A program made the position numbers and the translations under genes. Positions 33,716-42,510 of a stretch of 64,000 nucleotides of DNA are shown here, piece by piece. How positions within the stretch are numbered: position 1 is the stretch's first letter; the number at the start of each line of letters is the position of its first letter. The DNA lies in NCBI RefSeq assembly GCF_030068605.1, contig NZ_JASJOU010000002.1, positions 248,001 through 312,000 on the forward strand, read 5' to 3'. The notes beneath the pieces were generated by a model. The model searched no databases. It was not told the DNA's origin and saw only the letters and a program-made list of their open reading frames with translations. Source of the stretch: Xanthocytophaga agilis. Lineage in GTDB: Bacteria > Bacteroidota > Bacteroidia > Cytophagales > 172606-1.

Positions 33716-35053
33716 ATGAGCTCAGATAACTTCTTTGTAAATAATACAAATCCACGTTTTACACAATCTACTTTCGAGTGCCTGGATGTGATGGGAGGAA
33801 CAGCAGAATATGCAGGATCACTGGTATTATTCACGCCAGTACAGACGTGTATTTCTATCATACTTGCATTACGCAATGATACAACGATTCGCCTTTACAA
33901 ACAATCGACAACAGCATTTCCTGACTTTCAGATTGATATATCTGCATTACTACAACAAGATCGTACTGTCAACCAATCTATTCTTTGTGATATTACTGCT
34001 AGCCATTATACAACAGGTCTAGTAGCAGCCTGCATAGTACTGTTTTCTATTCAACAGAATATTGCTCTGACAGGATTGGATATCTATATACAATCGCCTT
34101 TAAAGCAAACAGAAACTGAATCTGAGGAGGAGGCTCTTGCCATAAGTATATTGAAAGCACTGGCAGAAGCTAATCAGATTATATTGACCGAAAATGAACT
34201 TCCAATGCTTGCTCACACTGCATTGCAGTTGCTTAGTCTCCATCATTTTCCATTGGTCAACACATTGGCTAGTTACTATGTAAAACCAGGACACATTTTG
34301 CCAATACTATGTCAGCCTGACCACGTATCTTCTACTTTTATCATTCCAGAAGGTCTTGGCTTTGCAGCCATTAACCTGGGTCCTAAATCAAACAAGCAAT
34401 CAACTCTGCGGGGGCAAGCCTATACTGCTGCATCCATAGGATATACCATGATTTCCCTCTACGATGGTACCTATCCACACGAATTAGACAAAGCCAGAAA
34501 GACTGGCAATCGAGAAAATCTGCTGTATAATGGCTACTTGGCAAATATTACCCCAAATGAATTTGACAATCGTTATAAATGGCTACCCAAGCACGTTCAA
34601 GGCAGTACTTTTCTGGAGAAGTCAGGTATCTTGATTGATCCAGCTTTATCTGTCTTTCCAGACATTTCCTATCCTGTCTTTCAAGCTACAGTATATCCTA
34701 TTTACGAAAACATACGAGCTCAATATTTTTCTCTCCTCTTGCAACACATGCCAGAAACTGACGAGGTAGAACGAAGACAAAAATCATTACAACAATTAGG
34801 TAACTGGATGTTTCAATCTCATACAAGTTATGCAGCCTTAGGACTGAGCAACCCAGTTGCAGACAGATTGATACAATTGGTACAGCAACATTTGGGGAAG
34901 GGCGTTTTTGGGGCCCGCCTAACAAATAGTAATACAGAGAATAACGTTTGTATTTTATGGGAAGGACAACAGGGATATGATACCATTCAGGCTATCTATC
35001 AAATGATTAGTCAGGAAGAACAATCTCCCATATCTTTACACTTCAATCGCTAA
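33716..35053 (+). CDS. galactokinase/L-arabinokinase-like GHMP protein, probable pseudokinase
   Basis: The 445-residue protein matches the sugar-kinase GHMP family over its length: LDVMGGTAEYAGSLVL (23-38) corresponds to the sugar-binding LDVMGGIADYSGSLVL, PILCQPDHV to LLCQPAEV, and YLANITPNEFDNRY, YPIYENIRAQYF and LGNWMFQSHTSYAALGLSN to C-terminal blocks. But the three GHMP motifs are gone: the glycine/serine ATP loop is replaced by KQTETESEEEALAIS (130-144), the catalytic Asp segment (CGxMDQ) by HFPLVNTLAS, and GGGSGG by NSNTENN. It is therefore unlikely to phosphorylate sugars and may bind or regulate. The next gene is a DUF418 protein. Confidence 0.75.
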   Translation: MSSDNFFVNNTNPRFTQSTFECLDVMGGTAEYAGSLVLFTPVQTCISIILALRNDTTIRLYKQSTTAFPDFQIDISALLQQDRTVNQSILCDITASHYTTGLVAACIVLFSIQQNIALTGLDIYIQSPLKQTETESEEEALAISILKALAEANQIILTENELPMLAHTALQLLSLHHFPLVNTLASYYVKPGHILPILCQPDHVSSTFIIPEGLGFAAINLGPKSNKQSTLRGQAYTAASIGYTMISLYDGTYPHELDKARKTGNRENLLYNGYLANITPNEFDNRYKWLPKHVQGSTFLEKSGILIDPALSVFPDISYPVFQATVYPIYENIRAQYFSLLLQHMPETDEVERRQKSLQQLGNWMFQSHTSYAALGLSNPVADRLIQLVQQHLGKGVFGARLTNSNTENNVCILWEGQQGYDTIQAIYQMISQEEQSPISLHFNR

Positions 35054-35159
35054 CAACACAAATATAAAATACTCACTATCAACCTATTTACTCTCCTCAT
35101 ATCACAATTCTCTCCTATTAGTTGAGTAGTTTTCGGATATTATACCAAAACTACTCACT

Positions 35160-36428
35160 ATGACTACAACTACTGAAACCCTTCCCCAAGCACTCACCAT
35201 TGAGTCGGCTACAAACCGGCTTCAGGTGGTAGATTCCCTGCGAGGATTTGCACTACTAGGTATTTTAATTGCGCATATTGTTAGCTGGTTTGATGGAGGC
35301 CCTTTACCTAGCTCTATCTATCAGAAGGCATTTGAAAATATTCCAGTCTGGCAACAGATCCTAAATGGCATTACTCAATTTATCAGTGAAGTATTGGTTC
35401 GGGGAAAATTCTTTTCCTTCTTCTCTTTTCTGTTTGGCTTAAGCTTTGCACTCCAGTTATTCAGTTTTGAGAAGAAAGCAGGTAATTTTTTAGGACGTTA
35501 TGCCTGGCGACTAGTTATCCTTGGCCTGATTGGTCTGGTACACAGCTTACACTGGAGAGGAGACATTCTGAGTATTTATGCACCTCTGGGATTTTTATTG
35601 CTCCTTTTCAGAAAACTACCTGACAAAATCATACTCACTCTTGCCATTTTATTAGTCATTAACATACCTACACGCCTTACAGCTATTTATCAGCAATATC
35701 TGCCTCAACCCTCTAAAGCACAACAGGAACAACAAAATAAGCAATCCGAGAAGGATACAGAACAATACTACCAGATTATGATGCATGGCAGTTATGCAGA
35801 AAATCTAAAAGCTAATTTTAAAGCATTAGAAATGAAGAAAAACTTCCAGATTGAAAGTGGCCGCATCTATATTACATTCGGCTTCTTTCTACTAGGTCTC
35901 TATGCAGGTAGGAAAAAAATATTTGAACAATTTCCTGTAAACAAACTATTTTTCAAAAAGGTCTTACAATACAGCGGGTTTATAGCATTGGCCTTGTTGA
36001 TAACAGGTATTTGTCTGGGTGTCATGTACAATAATAACCCACAACCTCCTCCAGCTATTCTATTTATCTTTATGACCATTTATGATTCTTTTAATGCATT
36101 ACTAACACTATTTTATATTGTAGGTATCACACTTTTATTCTCAAAACCTGTCTGGAATTCCAGGTTGCTACATTTTGCCCCAGTAGGCAAAATGGCACTC
36201 ACCAGCTATGTTTTTCAAACAATTATAGGCCTTTTACTTTTTTACGGGTATTGTGGTTTGGGTTTGGTTGGAATAATTCCTCCTTGGATCTGCTTTTTGC
36301 TATCAGCGCCTATCTTTCTACTACAGATGCAGTTTAGCAAATGGTGGTTATCCCGATTCAAGTATGGACCACTGGAATGGATATGGCGTTCCGCAACCTA
36401 TCTGAGATGGCAACCACTTCGCTTATAA
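35160..36428 (+). CDS. DUF418 (YeiB-like) membrane protein, copy 2
   Basis: The 422-residue paralog of the protein at 14812-16050 shares DSLRGFALLGILIAHI, RGKFFSFFSFLFGLSFALQL, LGLIGLVHSLHWRGDILSIYA and the C-terminal GPLEWIWRSA. It has about ten membrane segments. A hydrophilic loop (about residues 180-240, rich in Gln, Lys and Glu) is longer than in copy 1. It lies 106 nt after the GHMP-like gene in the same direction and the two may form one unit, closed by the hairpin at 36444-36504. The function is unknown. Confidence 0.85.
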   Translation: MTTTTETLPQALTIESATNRLQVVDSLRGFALLGILIAHIVSWFDGGPLPSSIYQKAFENIPVWQQILNGITQFISEVLVRGKFFSFFSFLFGLSFALQLFSFEKKAGNFLGRYAWRLVILGLIGLVHSLHWRGDILSIYAPLGFLLLLFRKLPDKIILTLAILLVINIPTRLTAIYQQYLPQPSKAQQEQQNKQSEKDTEQYYQIMMHGSYAENLKANFKALEMKKNFQIESGRIYITFGFFLLGLYAGRKKIFEQFPVNKLFFKKVLQYSGFIALALLITGICLGVMYNNNPQPPPAILFIFMTIYDSFNALLTLFYIVGITLLFSKPVWNSRLLHFAPVGKMALTSYVFQTIIGLLLFYGYCGLGLVGIIPPWICFLLSAPIFLLQMQFSKWWLSRFKYGPLEWIWRSATYLRWQPLRL

Positions 36429-36443
36429 TGTATCAAAGGGTAT

Positions 36444-36504
36444 AGGTATCTCAACAATAATATATGCTTTATTCAGAGGTGGATATATTATTGTTGAGAT
36501 ACCT
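36444..36504 (+). terminator. long hairpin after DUF418 copy 2
   Basis: Perfect 22-bp arms (36444-36465 and 36483-36504) with a 17-nt loop, 16 nt after the stop codon. There is no T-run, so it may be an mRNA stabiliser. Confidence 0.65.
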
Positions 36505-37083
36505 TCATTGACAAACTATACTATTCGTATACTTTTCTTAATCAAACTTTTACACAAAAACTCCTACAGGTCTTACATTGAAAGTTTTATCAAATAAGTA
36601 TACCTCAAATAGAAAATGCGTCTATGTTGTTTAAGTGATATAGATACTTACCAGATGTTATTCTTGTCTTCATTTGCATATCCATATAAAGTTTGTCAGA
36701 AGGATACACCCAACATACGGCTATGATTCATTATTTTCTTCGCTTTCTGCAGGATACAATTGCACTAGTAATAGTCAAATCATGAAGTGTTTCTTTGTAT
36801 AACCTTTTATATAACCAAAATGTATCTGATACTTTTTAAAGTGCTTATCCACAGAAAAACCTAGAGTACATGTTCTAAAAAGGTAAAGACATGGCTATTA
36901 CTTACGCTTTTTAAGCCTGGCTACTTGTTTACAAATTGAGCTTTCTCGGGCAATTTCCCTTATTTTACAAGTATAAGAAGCTATCAGGTATTATTCCTTT
37001 GAGTCAACATAGGGTATATCAAAGCTCATTATAATTGCCTAAGTTAAAATGTAATTACTCTCTTGTCATTCAGCTTATACTAT
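36505..37083. other. about 580-bp region with no gene
   Basis: It is AT-rich, and I see no coding frame or RNA gene. A weak inverted repeat TACTTGT (36922-36928) / ACAAGTA (36967-36973) is the only structure. It must hold the promoter of the GAF-PAS gene, which I could not identify. Confidence 0.4.
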
Positions 37084-38388
37084 ATGCCATTTCTATTTAA
37101 TATCATTAGTGGACGAAAGTTAAAAGAATATCAAAAATTTCGGGAAGAAGCCAAAGAATTAAGAGTAGCAACTCAAGATGCCACGCTTTTGATTCAAAAT
37201 ATTGGCCAGGGGAAACTGGATACTACTCAGATATCAGATACAAACAATCCATTGATCTCTTCATTGCTGGAAATGCAGGAACAAATGAAACGGATTGCAG
37301 AAGAAGACCGCCAACGTAGCTGGGCAAATGAAGGACATACCCGATTTGCAGAAATACTTCATTCACATTCTACTGATCTTGAACAAATCTTTAGTCTGTT
37401 AATCAAAGAACTGGTCAGATACATTGGTGCTAATCAGGGAGGTTTATTTGTCACTAATGAGGAAAACCCACAGGAGATCTTTCTCGAAATGTTGTCCTGT
37501 TATGCCTATGATCGTAAAAAATACCTTCACAAAAAAATAGAAGTAGGCGAAGGTCTGGTAGGCCAGTGTTATATTGAAGCAGATAGTATTCTTCTGACTG
37601 ATATTCCAGAGGATTATGTAAATATCACTTCCGGATTGGGTAAAGCCAATCCAACCTGTCTGTTGCTGGTTCCTCTTAAAGTGAATGAAAAAGTATATGG
37701 TGTATTGGAACTAGCTTCTTTTCATGTTTTTGAGCCTTATCAAATTAGCTTTATTGAGAAGTTGGGAGAAAGTATTGCATCTACATTTTCTACTTTAAAA
37801 ATTAATAGCACAACCAAGCATCTACTGGAACTGGCACAACAACAGGCCGAAACATTGCGCAGTCAGGAAGAGGAGATGCGGCAGAACATGGAAGAGCTTT
37901 CAGCCACACAGGAAGAACTGACTCGCCAGTTGCATGAAAGTGATGTATTAAAAGAGGAATTACAAAATCGGGAACAAGTGTTTGGTCATACAACTGTTTT
38001 ATCTGAATCAGATCAACATGGGACCATTCTTCTTGTCAATGATAAATTGTGTAAAGTCTCCAAATATAGTAGAGAGGAATTAATAGGCAAACCTCATAAT
38101 ATCTTCCGTCATCCGGATATGCCTAAAGAATTATTCAAAATCCTTTGGCAGACAATCAAACAAGGAAAGATATTCAGAGGCGTTATCAAAAACAGAGCAA
38201 AAGATGGCACTCATTACTGGGTCGATGCCACCATCTCCCCTATACTTGACGACAATGGCAAGCCCATAAAATATGTCAGTGCCCGCTATGTCATTCCAGA
38301 TGATAGATTAGCAGAGGTCCTTTATGCCGAATGTCTGCAATCACTAAATCTCTCGGCTTCTAAAGCATCTGATACAGTATCTGCATAA
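37084..38388 (+). CDS. soluble sensor protein with GAF and PAS domains
   Basis: The 434-residue protein lacks any membrane segment. Residues about 10-85 are helical and resemble the segment between HAMP and GAF in Cytophagia signal proteins (LLIQNIGQGKLDT). A GAF domain spans about 95-250 (VGEGLVGQCYIEADSILLTDIP, PLKVNEKVYGVLELASF), then a coiled coil rich in Gln and Glu (about 255-305), and a PAS domain (about 306-415) with YSREELIGKPHNIFRHPDMP and GTHYWVDATISPILDDNG, as in Aer-type PAS. There is no kinase, cyclase or methyl-accepting output domain, so it must signal through a partner. ATG 37084 is chosen over TTG 37063. Confidence 0.8.
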   Translation: MPFLFNIISGRKLKEYQKFREEAKELRVATQDATLLIQNIGQGKLDTTQISDTNNPLISSLLEMQEQMKRIAEEDRQRSWANEGHTRFAEILHSHSTDLEQIFSLLIKELVRYIGANQGGLFVTNEENPQEIFLEMLSCYAYDRKKYLHKKIEVGEGLVGQCYIEADSILLTDIPEDYVNITSGLGKANPTCLLLVPLKVNEKVYGVLELASFHVFEPYQISFIEKLGESIASTFSTLKINSTTKHLLELAQQQAETLRSQEEEMRQNMEELSATQEELTRQLHESDVLKEELQNREQVFGHTTVLSESDQHGTILLVNDKLCKVSKYSREELIGKPHNIFRHPDMPKELFKILWQTIKQGKIFRGVIKNRAKDGTHYWVDATISPILDDNGKPIKYVSARYVIPDDRLAEVLYAECLQSLNLSASKASDTVSA

Positions 38389-38397
38389 CCCTGTTTA

Positions 38398-38447
38398 AAT
38401 AGTCAAAGATTGGACATTTTAGTTGCCAATCTTTGACTATTTTTTTA
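38398..38447 (+). terminator. terminator after the GAF-PAS gene
   Basis: Perfect 16-bp arms (38398-38413 and 38426-38441) followed by six T. Confidence 0.92.
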
Positions 38448-38559
38448 GCAGCTATTGTTCAGCTAAAATCTTTCTATTCTAACCGAACGGACAAATCAAA
38501 GGCTTACCATAGGGATATAGTGTGCCTAGTTATATTCAGATCAAAAGTGTGACTTGAAT

Positions 38560-38730
38560 CATACACGTAGATTTTTTTTGCACCGAATTCCAATCAAACA
38601 CAAAACTTGCGGTTTGTTCCGGGTAAAAAACTTTCTAACCCGAACAATCTGGAGCTATTCTTCACATGGCAGTTTGCATATAACTATACGCATGCTCCAC
38701 TTATGCTACAAACTACACTCAAACACACTA
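38560..38730. repeat. non-coding segment, repeat-like copy B
   Basis: It shares CTTGCGGTTTGTT (38606-38618) and CAAACTACACTCAA (38709-38722), in the same order but closer together, with the intergenic segment at 16200-16390. A 61-codon frame here has no recognisable product. No other feature is visible in the gap 38448-38749. Confidence 0.4.
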
Positions 38731-38749
38731 CTGATCTGACAAAATAAAT

Positions 38750-38782
38750 TCTAACTCCAAAATAAGAAATTGTGGAGTTAGA
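38750..38782 (-). terminator. terminator of the small hypothetical gene
   Basis: TCTAACTCCA (38750-38759) pairs with TGGAGTTAGA (38773-38782), just beyond the stop codon at 38787. Confidence 0.7.
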
Positions 38783-38786
38783 TATA

Positions 38787-39029
38787 TCAGAAAATATCCA
38801 TAGCTATTTGCAATGACTCATTCATAGCATCAAATCTCGTCCGCACCGACTGCATAAAGGCTTCGTTTTCAATCAGGTTGTACACATCGCTTTCTCCTGT
38901 AATATCCATTGCATTGATTTTATAGGTTTGTTCCAGCAGCCCCTGCTCTATTTTAACAATATACTTTCCATTCCAGCTAAAAAGCGTAACATGGCAATCT
39001 TCTTTGGGTATCTGAGCTATAACTTTCAT
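38787..39029 (-). CDS. small hypothetical protein, 80 residues
   Basis: I do not recognise a family. MKVIAQIPKEDCHVTLFSWN is followed by a predicted strand pair (GKYIVKIEQGLLEQTYKI) and an acidic helical tail (NEAFMQSVRTRFDAMNES). It has no signal peptide or membrane segment and is probably cytoplasmic. It is supported as a gene by its ATG start, balanced composition, a hairpin on each side and its placement 90 nt after the haloperoxidase-like gene on the same strand. Confidence 0.6.
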   Translation of the reverse strand: MKVIAQIPKEDCHVTLFSWNGKYIVKIEQGLLEQTYKINAMDITGESDVYNLIENEAFMQSVRTRFDAMNESLQIAMDIF

Positions 39030-39055
39030 ATTTTCCAGTATTTAGTAAAACACAA

Positions 39056-39094
39056 ATGTCAGACAGAGGCGCACGAAGCATTTCTGTCTGACAT
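39056..39094 (-). terminator. hairpin between haloperoxidase-like and small hypothetical genes
   Basis: ATGTCAGACAG (39056-39066) pairs with CTGTCTGACAT (39084-39094), 25 nt after the haloperoxidase stop. An outer TTTAGTA/TACTAAA pair may extend the stem. Confidence 0.7.
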
Positions 39095-39118
39095 AGCAAA
39101 TATACTAAATAGGTGATT

Positions 39119-40498
39119 CTAGTTCGCTTGTTTCGTTGGTTCCGATTTTGTAGCTATCACTTTATGTGTTTGTATATGACCCAACACCCATTCTCCTACC
39201 TGACCTCCCTGTACGAGCCCCACTTCAATGGCAGACCGATAATGGATACCACCATATAAACGGCTGATAGCAGCTTCCTCACAAGCCTGACGGAACGACT
39301 TAAACGAACGAGGGGGAATCCCATATTGAACTTCTGTAGAATCTACAAAAGAGATATTATCTCCATATAGATGAGTAAGTACCGTAGCAGAGGCAGTCGA
39401 AATCACACTATGCCCGCTGGTATATTCAGGAAATGGAGGTGTTTGCAAAAAAGGAGTCCAATCTTTATCAATCAATTGATTGATGGCTGTTTCCGGACGC
39501 ACTCGCACACTGCGGTATTTTTCATCCCAGCAGCTGATAAAGCCATCAAACAACGCAATAGATACCAATGCGTAAGTCTCAGCTGTTTTCATAATATCCG
39601 CTTTATACTGACGCGAAATAATATTAGAGATACTCATCCAATGCCCTCCCGGAGACATTTTTTTGGTTGCAAAATTTACGTGTCCGGCTACATTGAGTTT
39701 AAAAGGATTGCAATCCCAGAAATTGGCAATCCATTTTTGCTCCTCTGTCATATGTGTAGTTACATCATATACATCCTGTGCTTCTTTAAAAAAGGCGCTG
39801 TTCTTATCTGTGTTGTAGGCAGGTGGTGGCACAGGTTTAAACTGAGAAGCAGAATCAAGCGTCAGAGTACGGATCTTAAACCACTGAGGTTCTATACCAT
39901 CCATATAACCAGGAGGAGTAGGCACCCAGGTACCAGGCTGATTGGTAATGGTATGACGAAATCCACGGGTCTGTTTGTAGTTATCTTTTGAGGAGTATCG
40001 TATCACGTGTGCAGCTACACTATCACCAAAGGCAATAGATCTGTCAAAGACATCATCAGGTATGCCCATGTCTTTGTAATCTTCATACAATTTATTTTCA
40101 AACTCATCATACATCTCTACAGAAAATGTAAGCGTACGAGCCACTTTCATAAATGCATGTACAGATGCCAGCGGAAAACAATAGGTTTGTGCAGCTTCTG
40201 GTTTCGGCCCTGCGGTAAAGCCTTTTAGCTGGCCAGTTAGTGACTGATAATCCGAATTAAGGGGTACCAAAGCCTCATAAGCGGCTACGCTGGAATACAT
40301 ATAGATACGGCTGGCAACTGTCGGTGAAAATATATCATGGGTAATGACCTGAGTCAGCTTGGTAACCGCATTGTTCAATGGGTCTGGAGCGAGAATCTTT
40401 TTCTGATTATCGGCTGATGTTGTCTTCTTACAGCTACATACTAACATTAGTAACAGAACAACAGATACAACACTGCCAGCTTTTAAAATGGCTCTCAT
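39119..40498 (-). CDS. vanadium-dependent haloperoxidase-like (PAP2 superfamily) lipoprotein
   Basis: The 459-residue protein starts with a lipoprotein signal (LLLMLVCSC, lipid Cys probably 23). The vanadate/phosphate-binding residues of the PAP2/haloperoxidase fold are present: Lys and Arg in DEKYRSVRVRPETAI, the SGH core in FPEYTSGHSVISTASA, and His/Arg in YGGIHYRSAIEVGL. In this family the enzymes are haloperoxidases or acid phosphatases; the sequence alone does not decide. It should sit in the periplasm or on the outer membrane. A promoter-like element lies at 40535-40569. Confidence 0.85.
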   Translation of the reverse strand: MRAILKAGSVVSVVLLLMLVCSCKKTTSADNQKKILAPDPLNNAVTKLTQVITHDIFSPTVASRIYMYSSVAAYEALVPLNSDYQSLTGQLKGFTAGPKPEAAQTYCFPLASVHAFMKVARTLTFSVEMYDEFENKLYEDYKDMGIPDDVFDRSIAFGDSVAAHVIRYSSKDNYKQTRGFRHTITNQPGTWVPTPPGYMDGIEPQWFKIRTLTLDSASQFKPVPPPAYNTDKNSAFFKEAQDVYDVTTHMTEEQKWIANFWDCNPFKLNVAGHVNFATKKMSPGGHWMSISNIISRQYKADIMKTAETYALVSIALFDGFISCWDEKYRSVRVRPETAINQLIDKDWTPFLQTPPFPEYTSGHSVISTASATVLTHLYGDNISFVDSTEVQYGIPPRSFKSFRQACEEAAISRLYGGIHYRSAIEVGLVQGGQVGEWVLGHIQTHKVIATKSEPTKQAN

Positions 40499-40534
40499 AA
40501 AATATTTCGGTAGTTAGGTAGGAACACGAAATTA

Positions 40535-40569
40535 CAAAAATAATCTGTAGCCATAAGGATAATGACAAA
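40535..40569 (-). promoter_or_regulatory. promoter of the haloperoxidase-like gene
   Basis: On the minus strand TTTG (40569-40566), 23 nt, TATTTTTG (40542-40535), ending 37 nt before the ATG. The spacing is at the upper end of the usual range. Confidence 0.5.
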
Positions 40570-40633
40570 AATCAACCTTAAAAAGAATATATTTTTTCTA
40601 TCTTTTTCCATATTCAGAAAAATGAGACTTATA

Positions 40634-41080
40634 TTAATACTTCTGAATAAGGTATACACCTAAAACAATTAGCATAGCACCAAGCAGTCGGTAAATGTTG
40701 ACAGGATGAATAGTAAAACCCAGATAGCCAAAATGATCAAACCATAACGTGGCCAGTAACTGACCAGCAATGACAAGGCTCACAAAATTTGCAGCTCCAA
40801 TCCGTGGTGCAATCATAATAGCGGCAGTAACATACAAAGCACCTAGTACTCCTCCCATCCATTTCCACCAGACTATATTTCTCAGCACGTCAAAAGATGG
40901 TATAGAATTACGGGAGTTGGCCACCATATAGATAGCCAGAACAATTGTACCAACCGAAAAAGAGATAAGTGCTGACAGAATAGGATTGATCACGGTGTTA
41001 CGTAACTGAGAATTAACACCTAATTGAGTAGAAACTCCTACTCCAGCCATAAGAGCAAAAAAAAGATATAACCACTGCAT
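40634..41080 (-). CDS. DMT family transporter, YdcZ (DUF606) type
   Basis: The 148-residue protein has five membrane segments. It begins with WLYLFFALMAGVGVSTQLGVNSQLR and contains WKWMGGVLGALYVTAAIMIAPRIGAANFVSLVIAGQLLATLWFDHFG in two parts, the pattern of YdcZ/DUF606 half-size drug/metabolite transporters that work as dimers. The substrate is unknown. It stands alone. Confidence 0.88.
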   Translation of the reverse strand: MQWLYLFFALMAGVGVSTQLGVNSQLRNTVINPILSALISFSVGTIVLAIYMVANSRNSIPSFDVLRNIVWWKWMGGVLGALYVTAAIMIAPRIGAANFVSLVIAGQLLATLWFDHFGYLGFTIHPVNIYRLLGAMLIVLGVYLIQKY

Positions 41081-41349
41081 AAATGAATAGTACTAATTAT
41101 TAAGTAAAGTAAAAGCTGTCAGAATACATAAAAATGGGCAAATTCATAACATATCATTGCTGTAAAATAGGCACTTTCAGATAAGATTCAGTGATTTTTA
41201 TACACTTACCTACTACCGTCCTAAGCATAGAGTAGGAAAATTAGATAAAATGGCACGTTTTAAAAATAAAAAATGTTATTCTGATAAAATATGACCATAC
41301 ATCACAACGTCTTCCTAGTAAACAAGGAAGTACTTTACTGAACATAGAG

Positions 41350-41937
41350 ATGAACGATAGTCTGTCATTGTTGCCCGCAACACAAGACATAAAAAACCAG
41401 ACGCTTAAACTAGCATTCCAGCACGAAAAACAAAGATTGTTGGCATTTATTCGCAAGCGTGTCCCAGAAAAAACAGATGCAGAAGATATTTTGCAGGATG
41501 TATTCTACCAACTAGCAGAAACGTTTAATGTGCTTGAACCAATAGAACAAATTAGTGCCTGGTTATTTAGAGTAGCCCGTAATAAAATAATTGATCGGTA
41601 CAGAAAGAAAAAACCAGAATCACTGGAACAATATTTGAACCATGGAGAGGATGAAGAAAGCTGGAATCTCTCAAAGCTTCTTTTTGACCCTCAAGATGGT
41701 CCTGAAAGTACGTACACCCGTACCCGCATGTGGGACACACTGGCAGAAGCACTGGAAGAGCTACCAGATGAACAAAAGGAAGTTTTTGTATGGCACGAAC
41801 TGGAAGGCAAAAGCTTTAAAGAAATTTCAGAAACAACAGGTGTTACAGTCAATACGCTTCTTTCCAGAAAGAGATATGCCGTTTTGCATTTACGTAAGCG
41901 TCTGGAAACGTTGTATGACGAAATAGTAGGAAATTAA
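41350..41937 (+). CDS. RNA polymerase ECF-type sigma factor
   Basis: The 195-residue protein has region 2 (QHEKQRLLAFIRKRVPE, DAEDILQDVFYQLAE, SAWLFRVARNKIIDRYRKKK) and region 4 (LPDEQKEVFVWHELEGKSFKEISETTGV, VNTLLSRKRYAVLHLRKRL), without region 3, as in ECF sigma factors. Bacteroidota often use such factors with an anti-sigma gene next to them. Here the next gene (84 nt downstream) is a small membrane protein with no classical anti-sigma motif, which may still fill that role. Confidence 0.93.
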   Translation: MNDSLSLLPATQDIKNQTLKLAFQHEKQRLLAFIRKRVPEKTDAEDILQDVFYQLAETFNVLEPIEQISAWLFRVARNKIIDRYRKKKPESLEQYLNHGEDEESWNLSKLLFDPQDGPESTYTRTRMWDTLAEALEELPDEQKEVFVWHELEGKSFKEISETTGVTVNTLLSRKRYAVLHLRKRLETLYDEIVGN

Positions 41938-42020
41938 ACATAATACAATTCAGATCAGACTCACCTGTCTTGTTCAGTAAAAGGTGACTTGCGGATTGAT
42001 AATATTTTAATTTTATAATC

Positions 42021-42395
42021 ATGAGAAGACACTGGATCTTGTATGCTCTAAAGGTGGCCTTTTTCATTTCAGTAGGTTTCTTTCTATTTGGATGGGTTAT
42101 CATGAAATTGTGGAATCTGACAGTTCCTTCACTTTTTTCTGGCCCAATGATCACTTTCAGTCAGGCATTAGGAATTTTTGTTATCTCTCGTTTGTTATTA
42201 TGTGGAGTACGTCCTTTATGGAAGAGCAAAGCGAACAAAAGAGGGTATTGGCGTCGTAAAATGGAAAAACATTTATCATCCATGACACCAGAGGAAAAGG
42301 AAAAACTCAGACAAGCCTATGCACGCAGGTGTGGTCAATGGCAGGAAGAAGAGACACAGAAGGAAGAAAATAGAAAAGAAGTAGTTAACCAATAA
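42021..42395 (+). CDS. small membrane protein downstream of the ECF sigma factor
   Basis: The 124-residue protein has two membrane segments (about residues 8-30 and 45-62) and a highly charged cytoplasmic tail (KMEKHLSSMTPEEKEKLRQA) ending in Glu/Lys repeats. The TPEEKEKL stretch resembles the heavy-metal-resistance/Spy-like helical segments of periplasmic sensors, though only loosely. I do not recognise a named family. Co-direction with the sigma gene suggests co-transcription and a role as regulator or target. Confidence 0.65.
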   Translation: MRRHWILYALKVAFFISVGFFLFGWVIMKLWNLTVPSLFSGPMITFSQALGIFVISRLLLCGVRPLWKSKANKRGYWRRKMEKHLSSMTPEEKEKLRQAYARRCGQWQEEETQKEENRKEVVNQ

Positions 42396-42450
42396 GAAAT
42401 ATTTTCATAGTTGATAAATTCCCTATAGTTTGAGTGTAGTGTTTGGAAAT

Positions 42451-42485
42451 AAAAAGCCTTAACTGTTTCAGTTAAGGCTTTTTTT
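42451..42485. terminator. bidirectional terminator between ECF unit and efflux operon
   Basis: AAAAAGCCTTAACT (42451-42464) pairs with AGTTAAGGCTTTTT (42470-42483), with A- and T-runs on both sides. Confidence 0.92.
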
Positions 42486-42510
42486 ATGACTTCAGAAAAG
42501 ATACTCTGCC

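Noticed and set aside
33716..35053. Calling this gene an active galactokinase
   Set aside because: All three GHMP nucleotide/catalytic motifs are missing.
39371..39991. 206-codon plus-strand frame opposite the haloperoxidase-like gene
   Set aside because: It is antisense to a well-supported gene and has no recognisable product.
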